Of a stretch of 64,000 bases of DNA, positions 10,513 to 18,164 are shown piece by piece. The stretch lies in contig JACPOB010000061.1 of the NCBI GenBank assembly GCA_016185145.1, positions 1 through 64,000 on the forward strand. The letters run 5' to 3'. Every line of letters begins with the position of its first letter. Position 1 is the first letter of the stretch. The translations under genes and the position numbers were made by a program. The DNA is from Rhodospirillales bacterium (GTDB lineage: Bacteria; Pseudomonadota; Alphaproteobacteria; Reyranellales; Reyranellaceae). Below the pieces are notes generated by a model, which was not told the DNA's origin, searched no databases, and worked only from the letters and a program-made list of their open reading frames with translations.

Positions 10513-12129
10513 TTACATCCTTGCGACGCCGAAAGTGATGGGATTGAGCGGCCGCACGATCGATTCGCGGGCGATCGACAGCGTGAAGGCCAGGATCCGC
10601 CGCGTGTCGCGCGGATCGATGATGCCGTCGTCCCATAGATGAGCGGTGCCGTAGAGCGCCGTCGATTCGCGGTCGAACTGGTCGACGATCGACTTGAACA
10701 TCTTGTCGATCTGTTCCCGGGGCGGCTCCTTGCCCTCGCGCAGGAACTTCTGCTCGGTCACGGTCTTCATCACGCCGGCGGCCTGCTCGCCGCCCATCAC
10801 GGCAGTGCGGCTGTTGGGCCAGGCGAAGATGAAGCGCGGATCGTAGGCGCGGCCGCACATGCCGTAGTTGCCGGCGCCGAAGCTGCCGCCGATCACAATG
10901 GTGATCTGCGGCACCGTCGCGTTGGCGACCGCCTGGATCATCTTGGAGCCGTGCTTGACGATGCCGCCGCGCTCGGCCTCGGTGCCCACCATGTAGCCCG
11001 TGGTGTTCTGCAGGTAGACGATGGGCGTGCCCTGCTGGCAACAGAGCTGGATGAACTGTGCCGCCTTCACCGAGCCCTTGGTGGTGATGGGCCCGTTGTT
11101 GCCGATGAAGGCCACGGGTTCGCCCTCGATCTCGGCCCAGCCGCAGATCGTCTGCTGGTCGTAAAGGCCCTTGAACTCGAGGAAGTCGGAGCCGTCGACC
11201 AGGCGGGCGATGACCTCGCGCACGTCGTAGGGATCCTTGTGCGACGGCGGCACGACCCCGCAGAGCTCGTCGATGTCGTACAGTGGCTCCTTGAACGACC
11301 GCGGCGCGCTGGGCGGCAGCCGGTCGTTCCAGTGCCACTTGGCGATGACCTCGCGCGCCATGCGCAGGGCGTCGGCGTCGTTCTCCGCCATCCACTCGGC
11401 GACGCCCGACACGGTGGCGTGCATCTCCGCGCCGCCCAGCTCCTCGTCGGTGGCGATCTCGCCGGTCGCAGCCTTCAAGAGCGGCGGGCCGGCCAGGAAG
11501 ACCTTGGCCTGGTTGCGCACCATGATGACGTAGTCGCTGAGGCCCGGCAGATAGGCGCCGCCCGCGGTCGACGAGCCGTGCACCACGGTGAGCTGCGGGA
11601 TGCCGCGCGCTGACATGCGCGCCTGGTTGGCGAAGCCGCGGCCGCCCGGCACGAAGATCTCGGCCTGGTACAAAAGGTTGGCGCCGCCCGATTCGACCAG
11701 GTTCACGACCGGCAGCTTGTTTTCCAGCACGATCTGCTGCACGCGCTGGCCCTTGCGCTGGCCGGACGGGGCGACGGTGCCGCCCTTGATGGCGCTGTTG
11801 GAGGCCGTCACGATGCAGCGTACGCCCTCGACGTAGCCGATGCCGGCAACCGAGCCGCCGCCGGCGCTCGACCCGTCCTTGTCGTCGTGCATGCGATAGC
11901 CCGCGAGCGGCATGAGCTCGAGGAACGGCGCGCCGCGGTCGAGCAGCAAAGCGATGCGCTCGCGCGGCATCAGCTGCTTTCTCTTGGCGAAGCGGGCGCG
12001 CGCCTTCTCGGAGGCCGCCTGCACGCTCTTCTCGGCATCGCGGAACTCGGCGATGGCTGAAAGCATCTTCTCGCGGTTCTTCCTGTAGTCGTCGCCGTTG
12101 CGGTCGACCTGGCTTTCGATGATCGGCAT
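10513..12129 (-). CDS. atuC: Acyl-CoA carboxylase beta (carboxyltransferase) subunit, geranyl-/methylcrotonyl-CoA type
   Basis: The 538-residue carboxyltransferase contains the crotonase-like N- and C-halves of the MccB/AtuC family: SAIKGGTVAPSGQRKGQR, LVESGGANLLYQAEIF, VHGSSTAGGAYLPGLSDY, FIGNNGPITTKGSVKAAQFI, IGGSFGAGNYGMCGRAYDP and FAWPNSRTAVMGGEQAAGVM. It transfers the carboxyl group from the biotin of the alpha subunit (4678-6579) to the gamma carbon of a branched enoyl-CoA. The start at 12129 (MPIIESQ) lies 5 bp after the SDR stop; a longer frame upstream is a shadow of the SDR gene. Geranyl-CoA is favoured by gene content; the residues that separate geranyl from methylcrotonyl specificity need an alignment. 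Confidence 0.9.
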   Translation of the reverse strand: MPIIESQVDRNGDDYRKNREKMLSAIAEFRDAEKSVQAASEKARARFAKRKQLMPRERIALLLDRGAPFLELMPLAGYRMHDDKDGSSAGGGSVAGIGYVEGVRCIVTASNSAIKGGTVAPSGQRKGQRVQQIVLENKLPVVNLVESGGANLLYQAEIFVPGGRGFANQARMSARGIPQLTVVHGSSTAGGAYLPGLSDYVIMVRNQAKVFLAGPPLLKAATGEIATDEELGGAEMHATVSGVAEWMAENDADALRMAREVIAKWHWNDRLPPSAPRSFKEPLYDIDELCGVVPPSHKDPYDVREVIARLVDGSDFLEFKGLYDQQTICGWAEIEGEPVAFIGNNGPITTKGSVKAAQFIQLCCQQGTPIVYLQNTTGYMVGTEAERGGIVKHGSKMIQAVANATVPQITIVIGGSFGAGNYGMCGRAYDPRFIFAWPNSRTAVMGGEQAAGVMKTVTEQKFLREGKEPPREQIDKMFKSIVDQFDRESTALYGTAHLWDDGIIDPRDTRRILAFTLSIARESIVRPLNPITFGVARM

Positions 12130-12134
12130 TTCGC

Positions 12135-12998
12135 TCAGCCGCCCAGCACCTTGGGCTTCACCGCGAGGTGAAAACCGTTGAACTCGTTCAGACGCTCGGC
12201 GGGTCGTAGCTCCATGGAGCGGTTGCCGAGCGGCGTGCCGCCGTCGATTCGCAGCTCCGTGCCGGTGATGTAGCCCGCGGCATCGCTCAGCAGGAAGCAG
12301 ACGGCGGCCGAGACCTCGCTCTCGGTGCCCAGCCGGCCCAGCGGGCAGTAGCCCTTGAGCTTGGGGATCTGCTCCTTGAACTCGCCCTGGTAGGTGTCCA
12401 TGCCCGACGAGGCGATCCAGCCCGGCGACACGGCATTCACGCGCACGCCGGCATAGGCCCATTCATGCGCCAAGGTCATGGTGAGGTTCACCATGCCGGC
12501 GCGCGCCGCGCCAGTATGCGCCATGTTGGGGAAGCCGTTCCGGAAATCGGCGGCCATGTTCACGATCGAGCCGCCATGCTTTTCCATCGACTGGGTGAAG
12601 GTCTCGCGGCTGACGATGAAGCCGCCGGTGAGGTTGTTGCGCACCACGACGTCGAAGCCCTTGGCGCTCATGGCGACGGCGGGGGCGGGGAACTGGCCGC
12701 CGGCATTGTTGAACAGGCCGTGGATGCGGCCGTTCTTCGCCACGATGGCGGCGATCGCCTCCTTGACCTGCGCTTCCTCGCGGATGTCGAAGGTGTGGGT
12801 CTCGCAGCTGCCGCCCGAGGCCTCGATCTCCTGCTTCACGGTGACGAGCTTGTCGGCCTTGCGGCCGGTGATCACGACATGCGCGCCGAGTGCCGCGATC
12901 TCGTGCGCGGTGCAGCGGCCGATGCCGCTGCCGCCGCCGGTGACGACGATGGTCTGGCCTTCAAACAGCCCCGGCTTGAAGACCGAGCGATACGCCAT
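12135..12998 (-). CDS. atuG: SDR-family protein, PECR-like (AtuG-like)
   Basis: This 287-residue short-chain dehydrogenase/reductase fold has TGGGSGIGR at residues 20-28 and the NNAGG motif. The usual YxxxK catalytic pair is replaced by HTGAARAG, the pattern also seen in peroxisomal trans-2-enoyl-CoA reductase-type SDRs (HSGAARAG). It is therefore more likely an enoyl-CoA reductase or dienoyl-type enzyme than a simple alcohol dehydrogenase. It is first in the Atu-like array, with two operator-like palindromes just upstream (13016-13062). The AtuG name rests on family resemblance and context. Confidence 0.82.
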   Translation of the reverse strand: MAYRSVFKPGLFEGQTIVVTGGGSGIGRCTAHEIAALGAHVVITGRKADKLVTVKQEIEASGGSCETHTFDIREEAQVKEAIAAIVAKNGRIHGLFNNAGGQFPAPAVAMSAKGFDVVVRNNLTGGFIVSRETFTQSMEKHGGSIVNMAADFRNGFPNMAHTGAARAGMVNLTMTLAHEWAYAGVRVNAVSPGWIASSGMDTYQGEFKEQIPKLKGYCPLGRLGTESEVSAAVCFLLSDAAGYITGTELRIDGGTPLGNRSMELRPAERLNEFNGFHLAVKPKVLGG

Positions 12999-13015
12999 GT
13001 TTCCTCCCGACCATC

Positions 13016-13029
13016 TGAACGGCCGTTCA
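13016..13029. promoter_or_regulatory. Perfect 14-bp palindrome, possible TetR-type operator
   Basis: TGAACGGCCGTTCA is a perfect palindrome 17 bp upstream of the SDR start, at the head of the Atu-like array. Palindromes of this size and shape are common operators of TetR-family regulators of fatty-acid and branched-chain acid catabolism. No TetR gene is visible in this window. Confidence 0.55.
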
Positions 13030-13040
13030 TCGGCCTCTAT

Positions 13041-13062
13041 TTGACGTTTACGTAAAGGTCAA
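13041..13062. promoter_or_regulatory. LiuR-like MerR operator upstream of the Atu-like array
   Basis: The arms TTGACGTTTAC and GTAAAGGTCAA form a 22-bp inverted repeat with one mismatch. It differs by a single base from the perfect palindrome at 62750-62771, in front of the MerR-family gene at 62788. It lies 43 bp upstream of the SDR start and 49 bp upstream of the divergent SCP2-like gene, so it could control both. Confidence 0.75.
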
Positions 13063-13111
13063 GTAAGCCCACCAGCGAGCAGAACGGGACTGCCGACTGG
13101 AGGAACACGTC

Positions 13112-13408
13112 ATGACCTTGGCCGAACTCACCGCGAAAATGAAGGAAGGCGCCTCGAAGAAGTCCTCCTTCGGCAACACCGTCAAGTTCGCCACCGATCA
13201 GGGCGTCGTCTACATCGACGGCAACGCCAATCCGCCGGCCGTCAGCAACGACGACAAGGCCGCCGACTGCACCCTCAAGATGGACTTCAGCGACTTCGCC
13301 GACCTGATCGGCGGCAAGCTCGACGGCATGACGGCCTTCATGACCGGCAAGCTGAAGATCGAAGGCGACATGGGTGTCGCCATGAAGCTGCAGAGCATCC
13401 TTCGGTAA
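13112..13408 (+). CDS. SCP2 sterol-carrier-domain protein
   Basis: This 98-residue single-domain protein of the SCP2 fold has the typical run KFATDQGVVYIDG, DCTLKMDFSDFADLIGGKLDGMTAFMTGKLKIEGDMGVAMKLQSIL. Such proteins bind fatty acids, sterols or acyl-CoAs in a hydrophobic pocket. A strong GGAGG site precedes the ATG. It is divergent from the Atu-like array and shares the operator region with it, so it may hold or deliver the hydrophobic intermediates of that pathway. The domain is clear; the pathway role is inferred. Confidence 0.9.
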   Translation: MTLAELTAKMKEGASKKSSFGNTVKFATDQGVVYIDGNANPPAVSNDDKAADCTLKMDFSDFADLIGGKLDGMTAFMTGKLKIEGDMGVAMKLQSILR

Positions 13409-13422
13409 TTCCGACTACACGA

Positions 13423-13446
13423 TGAGGGCGTCCGACGGCGTCCTCA
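13423..13446 (+). terminator. Possible terminator hairpin after the SCP2-like gene
   Basis: TGAGGGCGTC and GGCGTCCTCA can pair (two G-U pairs in RNA) around a CGAC loop, 15 bases after the stop codon. There is no clear U-tract, so intrinsic termination is only possible. The rest of 13409-13640 holds nothing else that I recognise; it is locally AT-richer around 13455-13480. Confidence 0.4.
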
Positions 13447-13640
13447 CTGTTCACTTAGAATAACTCAAGTTATCTACAAGAGCAATACCTCAGCCCGAAG
13501 AGGTTCTGCTGGGGCGGCGTTCGATCTGCGAGACGCCGCTGGCAAATTATTGCGTACCGTAGGGCGCAGAAAAGCGCGCGCGAACACAACAAGTAGTACT
13601 GCGCGCCCCACGGTGCCAGCAAAATGCTGTCACTTCCTAC

Positions 13641-14189
13641 CTACTGGTCGCGGCTCTTGTGATAGTGCCGCCGCGCCTTGGCGCGGTTGCCGCAGGCCGA
13701 CATCGAGCACCAGCGTCGCTTGCCGGCGCGGCTGTCGTCGAGGAACAGCCAGCCGCATTCCGGATTGGCGCAGCGCCTGACCTTGTCGAGCTTGTTGCCG
13801 GTCAGAAGATCGCCCGCTGACCAAAGCACGGGCGCGAGCTGGCCGAGTGCGGTCGAGCCGCGCATGTCGACGTTCCAGGAGAAGCCGTTGCGCTCGCGCC
13901 GCAGCGTCGTGCGCGCCGGCGAGGCGGCCAGGAGCCCGTTCAGCGCCTCGAGGTCGGCGGCGGCCGGGGACTTGCCGCGCGCCGTGGCGTCGAACACGCG
14001 CCAGATCGTCTCGCGCGCCTCGATCGCCCGCTCGAACTCGCGCCGGCCGAGCGGCTGCGCCTCCTTCGAGACGTTCGCTGCCGTCCAGGCGCCGAGATCC
14101 TCGGCCGAGCTCAGGGTCTCGGTCGGCGTCTCCTGGCCGCGCCAGTAGCGGGTGTTGACGAACTCCAGGCAGAGGTCGGGGCGGTTCAT
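13641..14189 (-). CDS. CGNR zinc-finger/ABATE-domain putative transcriptional regulator
   Basis: The 182-residue protein has an N-terminal stress-induced (ABATE) domain starting LCLEFVNTRYWRG. Its C-terminal CGNR zinc finger has the cysteine pairs CANPEC and CSMSAC, the latter followed by GNRAKARRHYHK. CGNR proteins are thought to be DNA-binding regulators. It is transcribed divergently from the VOC gene at 14285, and repeated half-sites fill the shared promoter region (14206-14257), so it probably controls that gene and itself. ATG 14189 is preferred to a TTG at 14225, because the longer start would be inside those repeats. Confidence 0.85.
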   Translation of the reverse strand: MNRPDLCLEFVNTRYWRGQETPTETLSSAEDLGAWTAANVSKEAQPLGRREFERAIEARETIWRVFDATARGKSPAAADLEALNGLLAASPARTTLRRERNGFSWNVDMRGSTALGQLAPVLWSAGDLLTGNKLDKVRRCANPECGWLFLDDSRAGKRRWCSMSACGNRAKARRHYHKSRDQ

Positions 14190-14205
14190 CGCTTCGGACT
14201 TAATA

Positions 14206-14257
14206 ACCGGTTGACCGGTTGACAAGCGGGGTGCTCCTCATTAACCATATAACCAGT
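14206..14257. promoter_or_regulatory. Paired half-site boxes between the CGNR and VOC genes
   Basis: On the plus strand ACCGGTTG occurs twice in a row (14206-14221). On the minus strand ACTGGTTA and TATGGTTA occur in a row (14242-14257). Each box is two 8-bp repeats, and the two boxes face each other across 20 bp. This is a plausible cooperative binding site for the divergent CGNR regulator, overlapping both promoters. Confidence 0.55.
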
Positions 14258-14284
14258 TAAATAGTTATACAGGAGGACGACACG

Positions 14285-14656
14285 ATGTTCGACCATGTTT
14301 CCATCGGCGTTACCGACATCGCGCGCTCGAAGAAGTTCTATGACGCGGCGCTCCGGCCGCTCGGCTTCACCCTGCTGAGCGACGGCACGAGCTCGCTAGG
14401 CTACGGCGAAAAGGCCGTGCAACTCTGGCTCGGCGCCACCGAGAAGCCGGTGAAGGCCGACATGGACTCAGGCCTCCACTTCTGTTTCCTCGCCAAGGAT
14501 CGCGCCGCGGTCGACGCCTTTCATGCCGCAGCACTCGAGGCGGGCGGCAAGGACAACGGCGAGCCCGGCGTGCGCGCCGACTACGGGCCGAAATATTACG
14601 CAGCGTTTGCAATCGACCCCGACGGCTATCGCATCGAGGCCTATTGCGGGAAGTAG
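14285..14656 (+). CDS. VOC-family (glyoxalase-like) protein
   Basis: The 123-residue small vicinal-oxygen-chelate protein begins MFDHVSIGVTDIARSKKFYDAALRPLGF and ends DPDGYRIEAYCGK. Candidate metal ligands are the histidine at position 4 and the glutamate near the end. A strong GGAGG precedes the ATG. Members are lyases, dioxygenases or resistance proteins, so the reaction cannot be set. It is divergent from the CGNR regulator and starts a short plus-strand run of three genes. Confidence 0.85.
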   Translation: MFDHVSIGVTDIARSKKFYDAALRPLGFTLLSDGTSSLGYGEKAVQLWLGATEKPVKADMDSGLHFCFLAKDRAAVDAFHAAALEAGGKDNGEPGVRADYGPKYYAAFAIDPDGYRIEAYCGK

Positions 14657-14678
14657 CCGGTCGCCCAATCTTGAGGCG

Positions 14679-15269
14679 ATGACGACACTCGATGTGAAGG
14701 TGGCGATGGCGGACGAGAAGGCTGCCGTCTTCGCAATCCTGACCCTGGCCTTCAGCACCGATCCGGCGACCCGCTGGACGTGGCCCGATCCCAAGGCCTA
14801 TCTGGAGGCCTTCCCGCATTTCGCCTCGGCGTTCGGCGGTGCGGCCTTCGAGAAGGGAAGCGCCCTTCGCGTCGGTTCGGCCGGCGCAGCGCTCTGGTTG
14901 CCGCCGGGAACGGGACCCGACGAGACCGCGCTGAACGATCTGATGATGCGAACGGCGGATGCCGCCACCGCGATCGACGGACCACAGCTCATGCAGCAGA
15001 TGGCGGGCCATCATCCGAAGGAGCCGCACTGGTACCTGCCGCTGCTCGGCGTCGATCCGGCACATCAGAACAGCGGCGTAGGCAGTGCGCTGCTGAGATA
15101 CGTGACGGACCGCTGCGATCGCGAGGGCGTGCTCGCCTACCTGGAATCGTCCAATCCCCGGAACATCCCGTTGTACGAGCGGCATGGATTCGAGATCGTG
15201 GGCCGCGCCCAGTCCGGCAGTTCGCCCGTGATCACGCCCATGCTGCGCAGGCCCCAAAGGAGGCGATGA
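14679..15269 (+). CDS. GNAT-family N-acetyltransferase
   Basis: The 196-residue GNAT protein has its acetyl-CoA site in the segment LPLLGVDPAHQNSGVGSALL (motif A, Q/R-x-x-G-x-G/A) and motif B YLESSNPRNIPLYERHGFEIVG. It starts 22 bp after the VOC gene. The long N-terminal acidic/aromatic part (DPATRWTWPDPKAYLEAFP) resembles acetyltransferases annotated for small-molecule resistance. The acceptor is unknown. Its stop overlaps the start of the GFA-family gene. Confidence 0.87.
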   Translation: MTTLDVKVAMADEKAAVFAILTLAFSTDPATRWTWPDPKAYLEAFPHFASAFGGAAFEKGSALRVGSAGAALWLPPGTGPDETALNDLMMRTADAATAIDGPQLMQQMAGHHPKEPHWYLPLLGVDPAHQNSGVGSALLRYVTDRCDREGVLAYLESSNPRNIPLYERHGFEIVGRAQSGSSPVITPMLRRPQRRR

Positions 15270-15670
15270 TGCTGCGAGGAGGCTGCTTCTGCCGTGCGGT
15301 GCGCTACGAGATCGACGCCGAGCCCACCAACCAGACGATCTGCCACTGCACGATGTGCCGGCATGCCGCCGGGGCCCAGGCGGTGGCCTGGTTCAGCGTG
15401 CCGCCGGACGCCGTCCGGTTCGTGGCCGGCGAGCCGCGGCGCTACAAATCGTCGGAGCATGCGACGCGCTCGTTCTGCCCGGAGTGCGGCACGACCTTGA
15501 CCTATCAATCGACGCATACACCCGGCGATCTCGACATCACGACCTGTTCGCTCGACGAGCCGGACAAGGCGACACCCGTGGACCACACATTCGTGCGGTC
15601 GAAACTCTCATGGGTGACGATCGCGGACGGGTTGCCGGCCTACCCAGGCACCCGTCGCGACGGCATCTGA
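15266..15670 (+). CDS. GFA/CENP-V-family zinc protein
   Basis: The 134-residue protein of the GFA (glutathione-dependent formaldehyde-activating/CENP-V) family has zinc ligands in GGCFC (C7, C9), CHCTMC (C26, C28, C31) and CPECG (C71, C74). Family members bind zinc in a beta-sandwich; most have no proven reaction, and some are dehalogenase-like or act on S-hydroxymethyl-glutathione. It is translationally coupled to the GNAT gene through an ATGA overlap, with AAAGGAGG upstream. Confidence 0.88.
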   Translation: MMLRGGCFCRAVRYEIDAEPTNQTICHCTMCRHAAGAQAVAWFSVPPDAVRFVAGEPRRYKSSEHATRSFCPECGTTLTYQSTHTPGDLDITTCSLDEPDKATPVDHTFVRSKLSWVTIADGLPAYPGTRRDGI

Positions 15671-15767
15671 CGATCGCAACGCATTGAGTGTTACCGATCG
15701 ATCCCTGGCGCGGATGCCTCGGAGACGAGCCGCGCCGTGCTTGAAGCTGCACGGACTGCACGGTATT

Positions 15768-15786
15768 TATTTGCGAAATGCAATGG
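15768..15786. promoter_or_regulatory. Degenerate MarR-type site upstream of the MarR gene
   Basis: TATTTGC-GAAAT-GCAATGG matches one arm of the inverted motif TATTTGT-N5-ACAAATA found before both Rieske operons, with a weak second arm. It lies about 120 bp before the MarR start and could be the autoregulatory site. The rest of 15671-15905 shows nothing else clear. Confidence 0.4.
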
Positions 15787-15905
15787 TCAGGTCGGTCGGC
15801 GGCCTGTGACGTGAGGGTTCCCGCAGGCCCGGAGCCGGGGTGCCGCCCGCCAAGCTTGCCCGCGCCCATCGACCTGTCGTATCCCAATGCACCCAAGGAG
15901 GGGCG

Positions 15906-16454
15906 GTGAAGCAGACAATGGCCGTCAAAGGCGAAGCCGCGACCCAGGAAGACGAGAGCGCGCGGGACGACGCCGGCATCCGTCTCGACCTCAAGCATCG
16001 CTCGTTCTACCGGCTGTCGCTCCTCGCCACCCAGATCAACCGCGCCATCGCCAATGCCTATGTGAAGAACTTCGGGCGCCCCGCGCATGCCTGGCGGGTC
16101 GTCACTGTTTTAGGCGCTTTCGGGCCGCTCTCGGCCTCGCAGATCAACTCGCATACCACCCTGGAAATGGACAAGGTGACGCGCATCGTCGATCGCCTGG
16201 TCGAGCAGGGCCTGGCCACCCGGGACGAGGATCCGAACGATCGCCGCCGGGTCGTGATCGCTCTCTCGGCGCGTGGAAAGAGGGTCAACGCACAGATCGA
16301 GCAGATGATCGCCGACATGGAGCGCGAGTTCCTCATCGTGCTCAGCCGGAACGAGCGTGAATCCCTCTATTCGCTGCTCGACCGCCTGCAGGCGCGCGCC
16401 GACCAGCTGTTCGGGGAAAAGCGGCTCTGGAGTCCCACTTCCGGCCGCGCCTGA
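15906..16454 (+). CDS. MarR-family transcriptional regulator
   Basis: The 182-residue protein has a winged helix (FGPLSASQINSHTTLEMDKVTRIVDRLVEQGLATRDEDPNDRRRVVIALSARGKRV) with the D-x-R-x5-L wing typical of MarR proteins and helical dimerisation ends. MarR regulators usually repress nearby catabolic or efflux genes until a phenolic or acid ligand binds. GTG 15906 is chosen because AAGGAG lies five bases upstream; ATG 15918 is the alternative. It heads the oxygenase island, and the inverted motif upstream of both oxygenase operons is its likely operator. Confidence 0.88.
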   Translation: MKQTMAVKGEAATQEDESARDDAGIRLDLKHRSFYRLSLLATQINRAIANAYVKNFGRPAHAWRVVTVLGAFGPLSASQINSHTTLEMDKVTRIVDRLVEQGLATRDEDPNDRRRVVIALSARGKRVNAQIEQMIADMEREFLIVLSRNERESLYSLLDRLQARADQLFGEKRLWSPTSGRA

Positions 16455-16470
16455 CGTCGCGCTATTTACT

Positions 16471-16489
16471 TATTTGTCTTTCACAAATA
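16471..16489. promoter_or_regulatory. MarR-type operator upstream of the first Rieske operon
   Basis: TATTTGT and ACAAATA form a perfect 7-bp inverted repeat across CTTTC, 74 bp before the oxygenase start. The half-sites are identical to those at 19472-19490. The surrounding AT-rich bases could also hold the promoter. Confidence 0.75.
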
Positions 16490-16562
16490 TATTGCGCCGG
16501 TTGGTCGCGACTATCGCCTGTGGCTGTTGCCGGGCTGAAGCGCGCCGAACGGGAGACACGGC

Positions 16563-17846
16563 ATGCTGACCCATGAGCAGAACGAGAACCTGACCCGGGT
16601 GGGGCCCGGCACTCCTCTGGGACGTTTCCTCCGCCACTATTGGATTCCGGCCGCCAATCTCGAGGAGATCGCGATGCCGGGCGGCGCCCCCGTGCGCGTC
16701 GGCCTGCTCGGCGAGAAGCTGGTGGCGTTTCGCGACCCGTCCGGCAAGGTCGGGCTCATCGGAGAGTTCTGCCCGCATCGACGCGCCTCGCTCGCCTATG
16801 CCCGCAACGAGGTCGGCGGCCTGCGCTGCCTGTACCACGGCTGGAAGCTTTCGCCGGAGGGCCGCGTCGAGGAAACCCCGCCCGAGCCGCCGGGCAGCAA
16901 GCTCAAGGCCAATCTGAAGTGTCATGCCTATCCGGTGCGCGAGGCCGGCGGCATCCTGTGGACGTACATGGGCGATCCGGCGAAGCAGCCGCCGTTCCCG
17001 AAGTTCCCGTGGCTCGACCTGCCGCCGGCGCAGCTGCTGCCGGTCAAGATGTATCAGGATTGCAACTTCCTGCAGGGCCTCGAAGGCGACCTCGATCCCG
17101 CCCATCCCAACTACCTGCACCGAGACTTCGATGTCGATGCCGGCAAGAGCTGGGGGGGCGCCGGCTGGGAGTCGATTGCCCGCCTGATGTCCGACGGTGC
17201 ACCCGAGATCCTCTGTGAAGAGACGCCGTACCTCATGCGCGTCGGCGCCGTGCGCAAGACGAACGATCCGAAGAAGAATTACGTACGCACGACCGAGTGG
17301 ATCGCTCCGTTCTATTGCTACATCGCCACCGGGCCGCACGAGTCGCAGCTGTTCAAGGCGTGGCTGCCGATCGACGACGTCAGCTGCTACACCTACTACA
17401 TCCACTTCAATCCGAGCCGGCCACTCGACGTGCCGGCGACATACGCGAATTGGGGGCACAGGACCGAGAACGGCACCTATCGCACGGCCCATAGCGTCGA
17501 GAACATGCACCTGCAGGATCGTCAGCGCATGATCTCGGGCAACTTCTCCGGCATCGAAGGCGCCGCCATCCAGGACCGGGCGGTGCAGGAAAGCATGGGA
17601 GCGATCTGCGATCGCACGCAGGAGCATCTGGGCACCAGCGACAAGGCGGTGATCTTCTACCGGCGACTCATCCTGCGGAAGCTCGCGGAAATGGACGCCG
17701 GCAAGTCGCCGCCCGGGCTGGATCCGGCGCTCGACTTCAAGCATCGCACGGCGTCCTGGTATTCGCCGTCGGACGAGCCGTGGCAGGACGTGCTGCGCCA
17801 TCAGGAGCGATACGAGCGCGAGAACCCCCTGCCGGCGTCCGCGTGA
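16563..17846 (+). CDS. Rieske non-heme iron oxygenase, phthalate-dioxygenase-like alpha subunit
   Basis: The 427-residue protein has a Rieske [2Fe-2S] site C70-P-H72-R and C89-L-Y-H92-GW, and a mononuclear iron site D178xxH181xxxxH186 (EGDLDPAHPNYLHRD). It matches phthalate 4,5-dioxygenase/VanA-type single-subunit oxygenases, which hydroxylate or O-demethylate carboxylated aromatics with electrons from a reductase. Here ferredoxin and reductase follow at once (1-bp overlap, then 1-bp gap), which is unlike the fused FMN-reductase of classical phthalate oxygenases. The substrate is unknown. Confidence 0.9.
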   Translation: MLTHEQNENLTRVGPGTPLGRFLRHYWIPAANLEEIAMPGGAPVRVGLLGEKLVAFRDPSGKVGLIGEFCPHRRASLAYARNEVGGLRCLYHGWKLSPEGRVEETPPEPPGSKLKANLKCHAYPVREAGGILWTYMGDPAKQPPFPKFPWLDLPPAQLLPVKMYQDCNFLQGLEGDLDPAHPNYLHRDFDVDAGKSWGGAGWESIARLMSDGAPEILCEETPYLMRVGAVRKTNDPKKNYVRTTEWIAPFYCYIATGPHESQLFKAWLPIDDVSCYTYYIHFNPSRPLDVPATYANWGHRTENGTYRTAHSVENMHLQDRQRMISGNFSGIEGAAIQDRAVQESMGAICDRTQEHLGTSDKAVIFYRRLILRKLAEMDAGKSPPGLDPALDFKHRTASWYSPSDEPWQDVLRHQERYERENPLPASA

Positions 17847-18163
17847 TGGCGACGATCGTCTACGTGTCGCCCGATGATGTGCGCCACGAGGTCGAGGTGC
17901 CGGTCGGCATGACGGTGATGTCCGGCGCGCTGCAGAACAACGTGCCGGGAATCGATGCGGAATGCGGCGGCTGCCTGTCCTGCGCCACCTGTCACGTCTA
18001 TGTGGACGGCGGCGCCGACCTTCCACCGCCCAGCAAGGACGAGGCCGAGATGCTCGACGCCGTGGCGGCCAGTCGACGGCCCGAAAGCCGCCTGTCCTGT
18101 CAGATCGTCGTCACGCAGTCGATCGACCGGCTGATCGTGCGGATCCCGGAGACGCAGTCCTGA
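17846..18163 (+). CDS. [2Fe-2S] ferredoxin, adrenodoxin type
   Basis: This 105-residue ferredoxin carries cluster cysteines C40, C46, C49 and C85 (CGGCLSCATC and LSCQI), as in terpredoxin/putidaredoxin-type proteins. It shuttles electrons from the FAD reductase encoded next to one or both Rieske oxygenases. Its ATG overlaps the stop of the oxygenase gene (TGATG), so the three components are translationally coupled. Confidence 0.93.
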   Translation: MATIVYVSPDDVRHEVEVPVGMTVMSGALQNNVPGIDAECGGCLSCATCHVYVDGGADLPPPSKDEAEMLDAVAASRRPESRLSCQIVVTQSIDRLIVRIPETQS

Positions 18164-18164
18164 G

